Part shown: positions 50,396-59,477 of the stretch, one piece after another
Numbering within the stretch: the stretch's first letter is position 1
Layout: each line of letters begins with the position of its first letter
NCBI GenBank assembly: GCA_019638455.1
Contig: JAHBTU010000003.1
Coordinates: forward strand, 310,001 to 374,000
Reading direction: 5' to 3'
Length of the DNA: 64,000 nucleotides
From: Saprospiraceae bacterium
GTDB lineage: Bacteria > Bacteroidota > Bacteroidia > Chitinophagales > Saprospiraceae
Notes under the pieces: generated by a model
Told to the model about the DNA's origin: nothing
Database searches by the model: none
What the model saw: the letters and a program-made list of their open reading frames with translations, nothing else
Program-made: the position numbers and the translations under genes

Positions 50396-52887
50396 AGCCC
50401 TATCCCTATCACCACGCCTGTCTTATAGTGGTTTTCGCCGAAGAAGCCCGCCACCACGTCAATGCGGAAAGGCCGGAAGAAGTTGATGCCGATGTTCTCG
50501 AAGCCAAAGTTGAGTTCCCAATAAGGCGTTCGTTGGGGCAGCAGTTCGGCGTTCACCGTGTTTTCGGTGTAATAGACGCCCACGCCAAACACTTCTTTCC
50601 AGTGGAGTTTTCGCAGCAACGGGATTTTGTCCAACAGCCAGCCTTGCAGGTGGTGCTGCACATGGGTTTGCACAAAGGGGCGGCGCGTGGCGAAGTCGTA
50701 GTAGGGGAGCAGGAAAAATGCCCGCGTGTAGTTGTTGGGTTTTCCGAAGAGCGTCTGGTTGCCCATTGGGTGGTGAAAGTCAATGAATTCCAGACGATTG
50801 TCCGTCAGGAACATACCCGCGGCCACATTGACATCCGTGTAGCCGAACAGCCCCCACCCGATGCCGTTTCTGCGGATTTGCGCCTGCACATAGTCGTAGT
50901 TCACATCACTGCCAACCACCCCGGCAATGGCTTTGCGGTATAGCAACAAGAGTTCAGGCCAGCCGGAGCCTTCGTACACCCTGAATTTGGGGTAGCTGCT
51001 AAACGTCTCGCCGATGCGTATGCGGGCCGTGAGCTGCATGGTGAAAGCTTGGTGTTGAGCAAAAAAAGGCTCATCGGTGCCGGTGAGAGGCGCATTGGGG
51101 GTATAGACGCGGTTCTTGTTGAAAGTGGAATAGTCCGAGCGATTCCTCAAGTCTCGTCGGTTGGCCCATTCCGCGTCGGCGCGGAGCCAAAGGCCCGGGA
51201 TGAGGTAGCGGCTGTACTCGGCTTTCGCAAAGCCTTTTTCATACAGTTTCATGTAGTTGCGCTTCGCAAAAATGGAGTAAAACGTGTTAAGCCCCACGCC
51301 GATAGGGTCTTTGTCGCTGAATTGCACCGCCGCAAGGCCGCCGCTCAATTCGAGGTTCGAGTAGAATTTGCTTTCAAAACGCCGTTCGAGGCGCAGCCCG
51401 CCGCGCCAAGTTTTTTCCGAAAAACCATAGTTTACATTGCCTTCCGCCCGCCAAAAGCGGCGGCGTTGCTCGCTGTCGTATTTGCTGAAAGTGGGGCGAA
51501 AATTCACGAGCCAACCTTGCACGGTGTTGAACTGAAAGCCATCCGTCAAGGAGGGATAGCTCACCGTGAGATGTTTCTTGGAGTTGCGCCAAGTGTAGCC
51601 AAAAAGCAGGTTGCTGAAATCGAACTTGTTGTTTTTGGCATCTACACTGTCGCGGTAGGCATCGGATTTCCAGATGCGCTGGAGGCTGTCTTTTCGCACA
51701 TAGTCCACCGATTCTTCCAGCGTGAGCGGGATGGGGCGGATGGTCGTCCAGTAGGTGGAGTCGCGTTCGTTGGCATCGTCCTCTATCTTGAAAGTCTCCT
51801 TGTCGAAGAGGTTTTTGGGAAACTGAGGTCGGAGGTCGTAGTTTGAAAAGACACCGTTGAAAAACCCGTCGAACTTGAAGCCGAGCAAGCCAAATTTGAA
51901 GCCCGTCACTTGGCTCAGCAGCCGCCAAGTGTCGGGTTTTTCCACTGGCACGAATTCTTGCTGGATGCGGAGCGTGTCGAGCACGGGTTGTTTGATGGCA
52001 GCACCCGTGAGCGCGAGGTCGGCGCCCGCGAGATTCCACCATTCGTCCACCACATAAAGGTGGCCGCTGAAGGCTGGGTCAGCCGACCGCTTGGGCGATA
52101 AGCCGATTTTGTAGATGTCGTAATTATTCTCGTCGCGGTATTTGCCGAGCAATTTGAAATTGTAATAGCTGAATGCGTTGTCGGCGAGGGGCGAGAGTAT
52201 CTCGCGGTCTATCTCGATGCGTTCGTCGTAGAGGTCGAAGTCGGTGTATGTGGCGCGGTTGAAGCTAAAGCCATTGTCTGAGCCACTCACGATGCTCGAA
52301 ATCATCACCTCTTTTTTGCGCTCTGGTTTGGCTTGCGCATACACTTTCGAGACGGATTCGGACAGGTAAATCACCCCTTGCCGATTGGTGTCGAGTATGC
52401 CACCCATGTTGCCTATTTCCTTCCCCAGAATTTTCTTGGGCGCATCTTGCAGTTTGTAAAAACCCTTGACATAGACATCGCAGCTGTATTCCCGCACCTT
52501 GTTTTTGTAGTATTTGCGTTTGGCGATGACCTCTCGCATGATGCGATAGGCGGGGTCTTCGGTGGTGATGACCACCTCTGCTATTTCGAGGTTGGCGGGT
52601 TCCATGCGGGTGTTGAGGCGCACGGGTTTGTCGGCGATGGTGACGAGCTCTATTTTTTGCTTGTAACCGATGTATTGAAAAACAATCTCGTGTGTGCCGT
52701 TGGCGACCGTGAGGCGGTATTCGCCTTCAGCGTTGGCGACGGTGCCATTGGTGCTGTTGCGCACATAGACGGATGCGAAGGCCAGCGGTTGGCCGCGTTC
52801 GTCGAGGACTTTGCCGGAGAGTTGGGCGAGGGCTTGCAGGGGCAGCAAAAAAAGGAAGGGCAGGGTGGTGGAAAGGATTTTTTTCAT
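50392..52887 (-). CDS. DUF5686 outer-membrane protein with carboxypeptidase-regulatory domain
   Basis: 831 residues from the ATG at 52887. Signal peptide MKKILSTTLPFLFLLPLQAL-AQ. Carboxypeptidase-regulatory-like domain at ~25-100 (GKVLDERGQPLAFASVYVRN). Then the DUF5686 region: PAYRIMREVIAKRKYYKNKV, YLSESVSKVYAQAKPERKKE, GHLYVVDEWWNLAGADLALT; and a C-terminal barrel ending FGENHYKTGVVIGIGL. These are large outer-membrane proteins of Bacteroidota of unknown role, perhaps in transport or assembly. Convergent with the sugar-transferase gene across the inverted repeat. Confidence 0.92.
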   Translation of the reverse strand: MKKILSTTLPFLFLLPLQALAQLSGKVLDERGQPLAFASVYVRNSTNGTVANAEGEYRLTVANGTHEIVFQYIGYKQKIELVTIADKPVRLNTRMEPANLEIAEVVITTEDPAYRIMREVIAKRKYYKNKVREYSCDVYVKGFYKLQDAPKKILGKEIGNMGGILDTNRQGVIYLSESVSKVYAQAKPERKKEVMISSIVSGSDNGFSFNRATYTDFDLYDERIEIDREILSPLADNAFSYYNFKLLGKYRDENNYDIYKIGLSPKRSADPAFSGHLYVVDEWWNLAGADLALTGAAIKQPVLDTLRIQQEFVPVEKPDTWRLLSQVTGFKFGLLGFKFDGFFNGVFSNYDLRPQFPKNLFDKETFKIEDDANERDSTYWTTIRPIPLTLEESVDYVRKDSLQRIWKSDAYRDSVDAKNNKFDFSNLLFGYTWRNSKKHLTVSYPSLTDGFQFNTVQGWLVNFRPTFSKYDSEQRRRFWRAEGNVNYGFSEKTWRGGLRLERRFESKFYSNLELSGGLAAVQFSDKDPIGVGLNTFYSIFAKRNYMKLYEKGFAKAEYSRYLIPGLWLRADAEWANRRDLRNRSDYSTFNKNRVYTPNAPLTGTDEPFFAQHQAFTMQLTARIRIGETFSSYPKFRVYEGSGWPELLLLYRKAIAGVVGSDVNYDYVQAQIRRNGIGWGLFGYTDVNVAAGMFLTDNRLEFIDFHHPMGNQTLFGKPNNYTRAFFLLPYYDFATRRPFVQTHVQHHLQGWLLDKIPLLRKLHWKEVFGVGVYYTENTVNAELLPQRTPYWELNFGFENIGINFFRPFRIDVVAGFFGENHYKTGVVIGIGL

Positions 52888-52959
52888 TGAGCGACATTTG
52901 CAACGTAAGTGTCGCAAATGTTGGGGACAAATTACAGATGCCGACAGTTTTAACAAAGT

Positions 52960-53538
52960 TTAACCTCCCTTCAAGTCCCTCAGGTCCAACTCGAATCCCG
53001 GCAGCAGCGGTTCGCCGGAAAGCATCGAGTCGAAATTGGGCAGCTCATCCACCGGAAGGGCGGCGCGGCAAGCCCACGCTTTTTGGCTGTGTGAGTCAAT
53101 CAGCCAAGCCAGTTGCACCCCGTTTGCCATCCACACATTGGTCATTTTCTTTTTTAGCTTTGCCACAGTGTCGCTCTTTGAACGAACTTCCATCACAAAT
53201 CCAGGCACCATCGGCTTTGTATGTGGAGCCATCAGGCAAGTCAAAAGCGGCGGAAGGGCTGAAGGCACGGCCAAGATTGTTGGTCTTTGACCATTGCTTC
53301 AAAGCAAAAAAGCCTCACCCTCATAATAGGCTGATTTCAAGGTCATGGGCGGGTGGATTGTGATGACACCATGTTTGTCGCGCTCTATTTTTGCCTCCTC
53401 ATGGTGAAGCATGAATTGGTGAAATTGCGCTTTGGTGATTTTGCTTCTAATCTGCACGGGGCCGTTGCGCACCAACAGCATGAGAGGGTTGACAAATGCC
53501 TTTGAATTTTTGACAGCCAATCGTTTGTCGTCGAACAC
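52960..53538 (-). pseudogene. Decayed Uma2-family (DUF820) gene
   Basis: Three frames together give a Uma2 protein: RSKITKAQFHQFMLHHEEAK ... YYEGEAF, then LKQWSKTNNLGRAFSPSAAF-DLPDGSTYKADGAW, then PGFVMEVRSKSDTVAKLKKK ... LAWLIDSHSQKAWACR. First lesion: a T6 run near 53303 is one T short of continuing the frame (T7 gives EAFFALKQ). Second: near 53210 the segment between ADGAW and PGFVMEV, about 30 residues in the family, is missing and the frame changes. So it is a remnant, in contrast to the intact copy at 3308-3781. A homopolymer sequencing error could explain the first lesion but not the second. Confidence 0.82.
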
Positions 53539-53560
53539 CCTACATAAATTTTGTTCAAAC

Positions 53561-53740
53561 TATACCCAGATTAAAGAGGATTTGAACCTGCCAGTTGGCA
53601 AGGCAGGGATGCCCCTGATTGATTTGCATGATTTCCAAAGGATCGCGGGCACCGTTCGTTCAAAACCACCTTGTCAGAACCTGTACTCAGGGGTTTGCCC
53701 AGCCAAGTGAAGCGGACGGGGCTGATTTGCGTTGACTATA
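53561..53740 (+). repeat. R1 dispersed repeat, copy e (180 bp)
   Basis: TATACCCAGATTAAAGAGGA ... GCTGATTTGCGTTGACTATA; about 12 substitutions from copy d, no indels, frame kept (YTQIKEDLNLPVGKAGMPLI ... YSGVCPAK stop). Lies upstream of the broken Uma2 gene and downstream of pfkA. Confidence 0.96.
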
Positions 53741-53823
53741 ACGAGATTTTTTCCACCAAAACAGCTGCGAAACGGGAAATCTCGAAAATTTTCAAGATAA
53801 ATTCAGCCAAGAAGGAAAGATGC

Positions 53824-54819
53824 CTACTGCGCCAAAATATGCGCCATGCGAAGTAGTTCCTTGTTCAAGGGCTTGCTCTTGGCTATGGCCTCCTCAAATG
53901 GCGTGTATTGCACGTTGTTGTTTTTTAGACCGACCATGACGCCCGATTTCCCGTTCAACAATGCCTCGACAGAGGAAAAACCGAGCACACTGGCCAGCAC
54001 CCGGTCGAAAGCAGACGGCGAGCCGCCGCGTTGCAAGTGACCGATGACCGTCACCTTGATGTCGTCGTATTCGTCAATTTTGTCCTCCACATATTTGGCG
54101 ATGTCGTACACGGTGCCCATCTGATGCCCCTCCGCCACGATGACGATGCTAAAAAGTTTGGAGCGTTTGGCTCCGCGTTTGAGCAGTTTTATCAAGTCGT
54201 CGATGGAAGATTCCTCTTCGGGTATCAAAACACCGCCTGCGCCCCCTGCGATAGCGGTATGCAAGGCAATGTAGCCCGACTGACGCCCCATCACCTCCAC
54301 GAAAAAGAGGCGGTTGTGCGAGTCTGCCGTATCGCGGATTTTATCCACCGCTTGCACCGCCGTGTTCACGGCAGTATCGAAACCTATGGTAAAATCGGTG
54401 CCGAACAGGTCGTTGTCAATGGTGCCGGGAATGCCTACGATGGGTATGTCGGGGAACTCCTCCATGAATTTGAGCGCCCCCGTCATCGTGCCATTGCCAC
54501 CGATGGCGATGAGCGCGTCAATGTCGTTGTACGTCAGGTTTTCGTGCGCGTGTTTGCGGCCTTCAGGTGTCATAAACTCCTTGCTGCGAGCGGTTTTCAG
54601 GATGGTGCCACCTCGGTGGATGATATTGCTCACATCGGTGGTTTCCAAGCGCCTGATTTGCTTTTGCCCCTCTATCATGCCTTCATATCCGCGCATGATG
54701 CCGTAGATGTGAAGGTCGTTGTGGAAAGCGTTGCGCACAATAGCGCGTATGGCAGCGTTCATGCCCGGTGCGTCGCCACCGGAAGTGAACACGGCGATTC
54801 GTTTAATGTCTTTTGCCAT
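53824..54819 (-). CDS. pfkA: 6-phosphofructokinase
   Basis: 331 residues. Phosphorylates fructose-6-phosphate in glycolysis. Motifs: FTSGGDAPGMNAAIRAIV (ATP loop), IGGNGTMTGA, GIPGTIDNDLFGTDFTIGFD (catalytic TIDND), EVMGRQSGYIAL, VIGHLQRGGSPSAFDR. Position 'GGNG' reads Asn where the E. coli enzyme has the Mg-binding Asp (GGDG); the following Gly indicates ATP rather than PPi as donor. Start ATG at 54819. It follows the BadF-type kinase by 15 bases and is likely co-transcribed. Confidence 0.97.
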   Translation of the reverse strand: MAKDIKRIAVFTSGGDAPGMNAAIRAIVRNAFHNDLHIYGIMRGYEGMIEGQKQIRRLETTDVSNIIHRGGTILKTARSKEFMTPEGRKHAHENLTYNDIDALIAIGGNGTMTGALKFMEEFPDIPIVGIPGTIDNDLFGTDFTIGFDTAVNTAVQAVDKIRDTADSHNRLFFVEVMGRQSGYIALHTAIAGGAGGVLIPEEESSIDDLIKLLKRGAKRSKLFSIVIVAEGHQMGTVYDIAKYVEDKIDEYDDIKVTVIGHLQRGGSPSAFDRVLASVLGFSSVEALLNGKSGVMVGLKNNNVQYTPFEEAIAKSKPLNKELLRMAHILAQ

Positions 54820-54834
54820 AATGGAAGTTTGTGT

Positions 54835-55680
54835 TTACTCGATCGGATGAAGGTGATAATCCGCGAGCGGGTAAATGGGCTTGCGGATGATGACACCGGG
54901 TTTCAGGTTACGAGCCTCCATGCACTGCATCAAGATTTCTTGAAAATGGTGCGCGATGGAGCCGACAAAATGAATGGGAACGTGCTGGTAGCCATTGTAC
55001 TTACAAGCTTGCCGGTCGAGGAATTCGCCGAGGCTGTCTGCCACCAAATGCTGCACGAAGGGGTGCTTGATGTGGTCGCCCAGAAAGCGCGTGAACGTGG
55101 CGAGGTAGGCGTTGGCCCCTTTTTCATAGACGCGGTCTTTGATGGCATCCATGCCTTCCGGGTAGGCCGTGTCGAATGCCCTGTTGAGGTCGGTAGGCAG
55201 TTCGCGGTAGAACTTGGCCCGCACCAATGCCTTGCCCAAGTGCGTGCCGCTGCCTTCGTCGCCCAAAAGCCAGCCGAGCGATGGCACATTGTCGAGAATG
55301 CGCTCCCCGTCGTAGTAGCAGCTATTGGAGCCAGTGCCAAGTATGCAGGCGATGCCCGCGTGGTGGCCACAAGTGGCTCTTGCCGCTGCCAGCAAGTCAT
55401 GCTCCACCTCCACGATTGCTTTCGGAAAAACCGCTTTGATGGCATTAGCCACTATGTCAGCGCGGTGTTCATCGTGGATGCCTGTGCCGTAGAAATACAC
55501 CTCTTTGACATTTGCGGGTGTCAGTTTGGGCAACAGTTGTTCCTTTAGTATAGCCGTGATTTCCTCGGTGGAATGGAAAAAGGGGCTAAAACCAACGGTG
55601 TTTTCGAGGGTGTGGTCGCGTCCTCCTTGGACGAGCAGCCAGTCAGACTTTGTGGAACCGCAGTCGGCAATGATGACCAT
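54835..55680 (-). CDS. BadF/BadG-type N-acetylglucosamine kinase-like protein
   Basis: 281 residues of the ASKHA (actin-like ATPase) fold: phosphate-1 motif IIADCGSTKSDWLLV, phosphate-2 GIACILGTGSNSCYY, and GWLLGDEGSGTHLGK. This pattern is that of the BadF/BadG/BcrA/BcrD family, whose Bacteroidota members are usually N-acetylglucosamine or glucosamine kinases. The link to pfkA (15-base gap, same strand) suits amino-sugar entry to glycolysis. Start ATG at 55680. Substrate is inference. Confidence 0.9.
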   Translation of the reverse strand: MVIIADCGSTKSDWLLVQGGRDHTLENTVGFSPFFHSTEEITAILKEQLLPKLTPANVKEVYFYGTGIHDEHRADIVANAIKAVFPKAIVEVEHDLLAAARATCGHHAGIACILGTGSNSCYYDGERILDNVPSLGWLLGDEGSGTHLGKALVRAKFYRELPTDLNRAFDTAYPEGMDAIKDRVYEKGANAYLATFTRFLGDHIKHPFVQHLVADSLGEFLDRQACKYNGYQHVPIHFVGSIAHHFQEILMQCMEARNLKPGVIIRKPIYPLADYHLHPIE

Positions 55681-55803
55681 GATTATTCGGCTTGAACCGG
55701 AAATTCCGGAGGTGACTCGATGAAGTTTGCTGTGTGGGTTTACTATTTGTAAAAACTACACGAATGACGCAAAAGTAGAGGATTCCAAAAAATTGCAGCG
55801 ATT

Positions 55804-56118
55804 TATACCCAGATTAAAGAGGATTTAAAGAGTCCCCTGATTGATTTGCGTGATTTTCAGAAGACTGCAAGTGGCATCCATTCGAATTCACCTTGCCCGA
55901 CCCGGTGCCCAGATGGCTGATTTGTGGTAAAAACTTAGCCAGCCTCCAAGCGCAGAGGACAGAGTTTACAGGCTTATTGTTTTTGACAGGGTTTACAAGA
56001 TTTACAGGGTTTTTGGCGGCAAATCTGCCTCATTGAACCTGCAAATCTTGTAAATCCTGTCAAAATTCAATGTCTGCTGTCTTGCCTAAGTTTTTACGAT
56101 TTGTGTTGACTGTGTGAT
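55804..56118 (+). repeat. R1 dispersed repeat, copy f, interrupted
   Basis: TATACCCAGATTAAAGAGGA at 55804; a divergent subfamily with a short in-frame deletion after EDL (YTQIKEDLKSPLIDLRDFQK), still open to a TGA at 55918. The 3' end (TTGACTGTGTGATA) resumes after a nested 171-bp insertion. Confidence 0.85.
55927..56097. mobile_element. 171-bp MITE-like element nested in R1
   Basis: Ends GTAAAAACTTAGCC and, reversed, GTAAAAACTTAGGC (13 of 14). Flanked by an 8-bp direct repeat GATTTGTG (55919-55926, 56098-56105), a target duplication. Inside is a 28-bp inverted repeat (55981-56008, 56038-56065; 26 of 28), TTTTGACAGGGTTTACAAGA. No coding capacity. Confidence 0.85.
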
Positions 56119-56461
56119 AAAAATGAAAAATTGGCTGCCTCGCTTTTTATCTCAAGCAGCAAATACTTAGGCAGGTGTGTTGCCCCGAAAAATTGGCGGG
56201 AGGTGTTCGACATTTTTCGTGAAGGGCAGCACCCCCGAATGTGTTTCGAGGCGTTTCCCCTATCCTATCTAAGCATCTACAAATCAATTTTTTAGTGATT
56301 TTAAAACTTAGTGTAGGCATCAAGAAATTTGGTTTGAGTGTTCTGAGCACAAAAAAATAAAAAACTTATTGTTTGTTTTTTAAAAACAAATTGTGTTACA
56401 TTGCGGCGTTTTTCGTTTTGAACAAAAGATTCAGTCCCTCTCACACAAAAATTTTTATGAC

Positions 56462-57292
56462 ATGGCAAGTTTGAATCACGCCCACACCAATCACAATAGC
56501 AGCAGGGTGGCGGCAGCCGAACAAGCCGAAACCCAAAAGGAACAGTTGCTTTGGAAACTCCTGTTGGTTGTCGCGCTTACCTATCTGGTATGGACCGACA
56601 ATGTTTCCATCGTTCTGGGCCCCGTTTCGCTCGGAGAGACAAGCCAGCCTACCGAACCGCCTCAAGGCGAACGGGTGAAAGCGGCGATGTTTGGCTTCAC
56701 GCCGCATCCCAAGAAAAGCGAAAAAAAACTGACGGAAGTCGAGGTGGCGCTGCCTCCCAACGCCTTGAACAACGTCACATTTGCCATTGACCCTGCCTTT
56801 GCCCGGCGCTACAGCCTCCAAACTTCGGAGATGGAAATTCGCCTGACCAAATGCCGCGACTATGTGGAGCGGTTTGCACCCGCTGCAATGGCCGAAATGC
56901 GACAGTCAGGCATTCCAGCCAGCATCAAACTGGCTCAAGGCTTGCTTGAAAGCAACGCCGGAGAGAGCAAATTGGCGATGAAAACCAACAATCATTTCGG
57001 TATCAAATGCTTTTCAAAACGCTGCAAGACAGGACACTGCGCCAACTTCACCGACGACACGCACAAGGATTTTTTTGTGAAATACGCGAACGCGAAAGGG
57101 AGCTATCGCGCACACAGCCTATTTCTGCAAAACGGCAGCCGCTACAAGCATCTGTTCGAGTTGGAACCCACCGACTATCGCGCATGGGCACGAGGCTTGG
57201 CGCAAGCGGGATACGCGACCGACAAACAATATGGCGAAAAGTTGATCGCCATCATCCAAACCTTGGATTTGGATAGGTACGATGTGCCCTGA
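56462..57292 (+). CDS. Membrane-anchored glucosaminidase (FlgJ-like) peptidoglycan hydrolase
   Basis: 276 residues from the ATG at 56462 (MASLNHAHTNHNSSRVAAAE). A cytoplasmic head is followed by one membrane helix (LLWKLLLVVALTYLVW, ~30-45) and a periplasmic catalytic domain: YVERFAPAAMAEMRQSGIPA, IKLAQGLLESNAGESKLAMK (catalytic Glu in LLESNAGES), NHFGIKCF, and RAHSLFLQNGSRYKHLF. This is the mannosyl-glycoprotein endo-beta-N-acetylglucosaminidase family, cutting GlcNAc-MurNAc glycans during wall remodelling. It has no LysM domain. The upstream frame to 56393 lacks support. Confidence 0.93.
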   Translation: MASLNHAHTNHNSSRVAAAEQAETQKEQLLWKLLLVVALTYLVWTDNVSIVLGPVSLGETSQPTEPPQGERVKAAMFGFTPHPKKSEKKLTEVEVALPPNALNNVTFAIDPAFARRYSLQTSEMEIRLTKCRDYVERFAPAAMAEMRQSGIPASIKLAQGLLESNAGESKLAMKTNNHFGIKCFSKRCKTGHCANFTDDTHKDFFVKYANAKGSYRAHSLFLQNGSRYKHLFELEPTDYRAWARGLAQAGYATDKQYGEKLIAIIQTLDLDRYDVP

Positions 57293-57307
57293 ACTTGGCG
57301 TGGAAAA

Positions 57308-57352
57308 GAGGGGCATCGCCCTATTCATGGTTAGTGAGACGCGATGCCCCTC
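57308..57352 (+). terminator. Hairpin after the glucosaminidase gene
   Basis: GAGGGGCATCGC / GCGATGCCCCTC stem with a ~20-base loop, 17 bases past the stop; the T-rich tail is weak (TCCTCT), so termination strength is uncertain. Confidence 0.55.
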
Positions 57353-57428
57353 CTCTAATTCTCCCGCACAATGTCCGCCTTGAACGCTTTGATAGGATTT
57401 ATTCCACAGTTTGGGCACCACCCCTACC

Positions 57429-58730
57429 CTACCGGCCTTGTTTTTTCCGAAAACCACCATAAAACCGCTCCCGGCCAATATACCGCACATATTGGATGAA
57501 GTTAAATTCCAGGTGGTCGAAGCGCATGCGCTCGCCCTCCACCGTCAAGGCGAGGCCGGGGATGTAACGCAAATTGGTGCGCAACAGGCTGCTGCCCGTC
57601 CGCGTCACGCGAATATCCCAGCCTGCGATGAGTCCCAAGGCCGGCTTCTGCTCCGCTATTTGCTGGTTGTTGACGCGCAGGCGAAGATTTTCCATGGAAA
57701 GGGTCACACCAGCGTAAGGCACAAAACCGAGATAGTTGAACAAGAACTTGTACGCCTCAAGCATGAACGAATGGCGCTGCAACCTGAGGCGGGTACCGAA
57801 CGCGCCTATTTCATCGCCCATGAACCGGTACGAAAGGCCGACATTCAGGTCGGGACGCGCCCAGTGGTACCCAAGCGCCACATCGAGCATGAAACCCCCA
57901 GTCAGCGTGCGATACAGCGCAGGATGCTGATTTTTCAAATAAGGAGATTTGCCCAATTGGAGTGCCGCCGAAGGCCCGATGGCCCAATAGAAGGCGCTCA
58001 TCTTGTTGTTTTTTTCCAACAAATGATGTTTAAGGTTCTCTTGCTGCACCCCGCGCTCCGTGCGGGCATCGCGGTCGAGGTCCCAGTATCTCACCACCCC
58101 GAGCGTGAACGACAATGCATGAAAAGCACCGTTTGTCTCTTGTTCGGGGGTGATGGCGTATTGAAAATTCCGCTTCCCTAGCAGGTGTATGCCACCCGTG
58201 AACAAAAAAGAGGGCGTCGCGTATGTCAGCCCGGCCTGCACCGGCCCCACGAAACGTTGGTTGCGCGGAAAGCCCGCCTCGTAATCAGTCTCTGGCAAGG
58301 CGTGCCCGTAGGACAAGGGCTTGAAGCTGATGCCGATATACGGACGCAGTGTGCCCGCTCGCAAGCGCCACGGGTACACACGCGCGCCCGTTTCGATGCC
58401 TTCCGCATAATGCACGGACTCGAAAGGAGCGCCTGAGAAGTTTTTGCGTAGCGGCAACGGAAAGGTGACGTAGAAGTCGGCGTGCCCCCAGAAGTGAATA
58501 CCGCCAATCGTGAGCCGAGGCATCAGCGTAGGCCCAAAGTCGGTGCGCCCTCGATTTGGCAATTCGATGTGTCCACCCGGCAAAAGCGTCAGGTCGCCCC
58601 CTAGGGTAGTCCATGCAAACCGTGTGCTGCGGTCAAGGTAGTCGGCGGTGTAAGTTGTGTCGGGGAGTTGTTGAGCGTTGAGTGTTCCGCACAAGATGAA
58701 TTGCAGGGCAAGCAAGCGAATTTGTTTCAT
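57429..58730 (-). CDS. Outer-membrane beta-barrel protein, unknown function
   Basis: 433 residues. Signal peptide MKQIRLLALQFILCGTLNAQ. The body is a succession of amphipathic strands: TIGGIHFWGHADFYVTFPLP, VQAGLTYATPSFLFTGGIHL, LTGGFMLDVALGYHWARPDL-NVGLSYRF, NYLGFVPYAGVTLSMENL, ending LEFNFIQYVRYIGRERFYGG. A porin- or transporter-like Bacteroidota OMP is likely, but I do not recognise the family. Start ATG at 58730. Downstream of the membrane protein at 58761 by 30 bases, same strand, so possibly one transcript. Confidence 0.8.
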   Translation of the reverse strand: MKQIRLLALQFILCGTLNAQQLPDTTYTADYLDRSTRFAWTTLGGDLTLLPGGHIELPNRGRTDFGPTLMPRLTIGGIHFWGHADFYVTFPLPLRKNFSGAPFESVHYAEGIETGARVYPWRLRAGTLRPYIGISFKPLSYGHALPETDYEAGFPRNQRFVGPVQAGLTYATPSFLFTGGIHLLGKRNFQYAITPEQETNGAFHALSFTLGVVRYWDLDRDARTERGVQQENLKHHLLEKNNKMSAFYWAIGPSAALQLGKSPYLKNQHPALYRTLTGGFMLDVALGYHWARPDLNVGLSYRFMGDEIGAFGTRLRLQRHSFMLEAYKFLFNYLGFVPYAGVTLSMENLRLRVNNQQIAEQKPALGLIAGWDIRVTRTGSSLLRTNLRYIPGLALTVEGERMRFDHLEFNFIQYVRYIGRERFYGGFRKKQGR

Positions 58731-58760
58731 GTTTTTTTCAAATGATAATGCCGTGTTTGG

Positions 58761-59405
58761 TCATTGACCCGATGCGACACTAGTTTGCTTTTTTGTTTGG
58801 CGTGTGCGGCGCATCCAGTAGGCCATGAACGGCAAGCCCAAAGCGGTGGGCGCCAGCCACGGCAACCACATCGGATGGAACGTCTGCAAGTTGACGACCA
58901 CAAAGGCTGTCACGGTGGCGATGTATGCGCCCACCATCATGCCGATATGTCGGATGAGCCATTGTTGTTTAGGCAGCGTCTTGCCGCGCAGCACCGCTGA
59001 AAAGAGCATCAAATCGCGCACGGTGAGCAGCGCCATGATGCCGCCAAAGACAAGCAGCACCAAGTGCTTCGTTAGGAGCATGAGCACTGCCACCACCACC
59101 GCCACTACCCACACCAACCAATCCAAAGGGGATGGCCGCAGCGATTTGTCGCGCACCGCCCGGTAGCCCGAATAGTTCTGATAAAGCGCAAAAACAGCGA
59201 TGTAGAATAGGTACCAATTGTGCGATATGCTTGCGAGCGCCAGCGCGGAGAAAGCCACGGCCAGCATACTGTTGAAAAACACCGTCCCTGCCCTGCGGTG
59301 TGTTTTCCCACCTTTCACGCTGCCCAGAGCGATGAGACCAGCCAAAAGAGCCAAGAAGCCAAAAAAGATGTGCGTCCACAAAAGAGCCAAGCGAAGCGAT
59401 TCCAT
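58761..59405 (-). CDS. DUF2306-like integral membrane protein
   Basis: 214 residues, about seven membrane helices: LLWTHIFFGFLALLAGLIAL, KTHRRAGTVFFNSMLAVAFS, YLFYIAVFALYQNYSGYRAV, LVWVVAVVVAVLMLL, and WLIRHIGMMVGAYIATVTAF. The 'H-I...G..A...K.G..HRR.G' opening and later H of WLIRH resemble the DUF2306 family (unknown function, possible metal/heme-binding His). The 130-base gap upstream, to the LytTR regulator, contains ~20-base-period direct repeats and so is probably its regulated promoter. Start ATG at 59405. Confidence 0.8.
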   Translation of the reverse strand: MESLRLALLWTHIFFGFLALLAGLIALGSVKGGKTHRRAGTVFFNSMLAVAFSALALASISHNWYLFYIAVFALYQNYSGYRAVRDKSLRPSPLDWLVWVVAVVVAVLMLLTKHLVLLVFGGIMALLTVRDLMLFSAVLRGKTLPKQQWLIRHIGMMVGAYIATVTAFVVVNLQTFHPMWLPWLAPTALGLPFMAYWMRRTRQTKKQTSVASGQ

Positions 59406-59477
59406 AGTGCGTCGTTTTTTTCAGAAATGATTGATGGGACAAAGATTTGCCCACCCGATTCGCCGCGCAAGCGGAAA

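Larger units (their letters stand above)
55681..56461. other. Gene-free region holding a repeat with a nested MITE
   Basis: 781 bases. Contains R1 copy f (55804-56118), within it the 171-bp MITE-like element (55927-56097), then AT-rich DNA to the glucosaminidase gene, including a weak promoter-like TTTG (56372) - 21 - TACATTG (56397). No credible gene. Confidence 0.75.

Noticed and set aside
56147..56350. 67-aa open frame in the AT-rich spacer before the glucosaminidase gene
   Set aside because: Short, no homology features, low complexity region.
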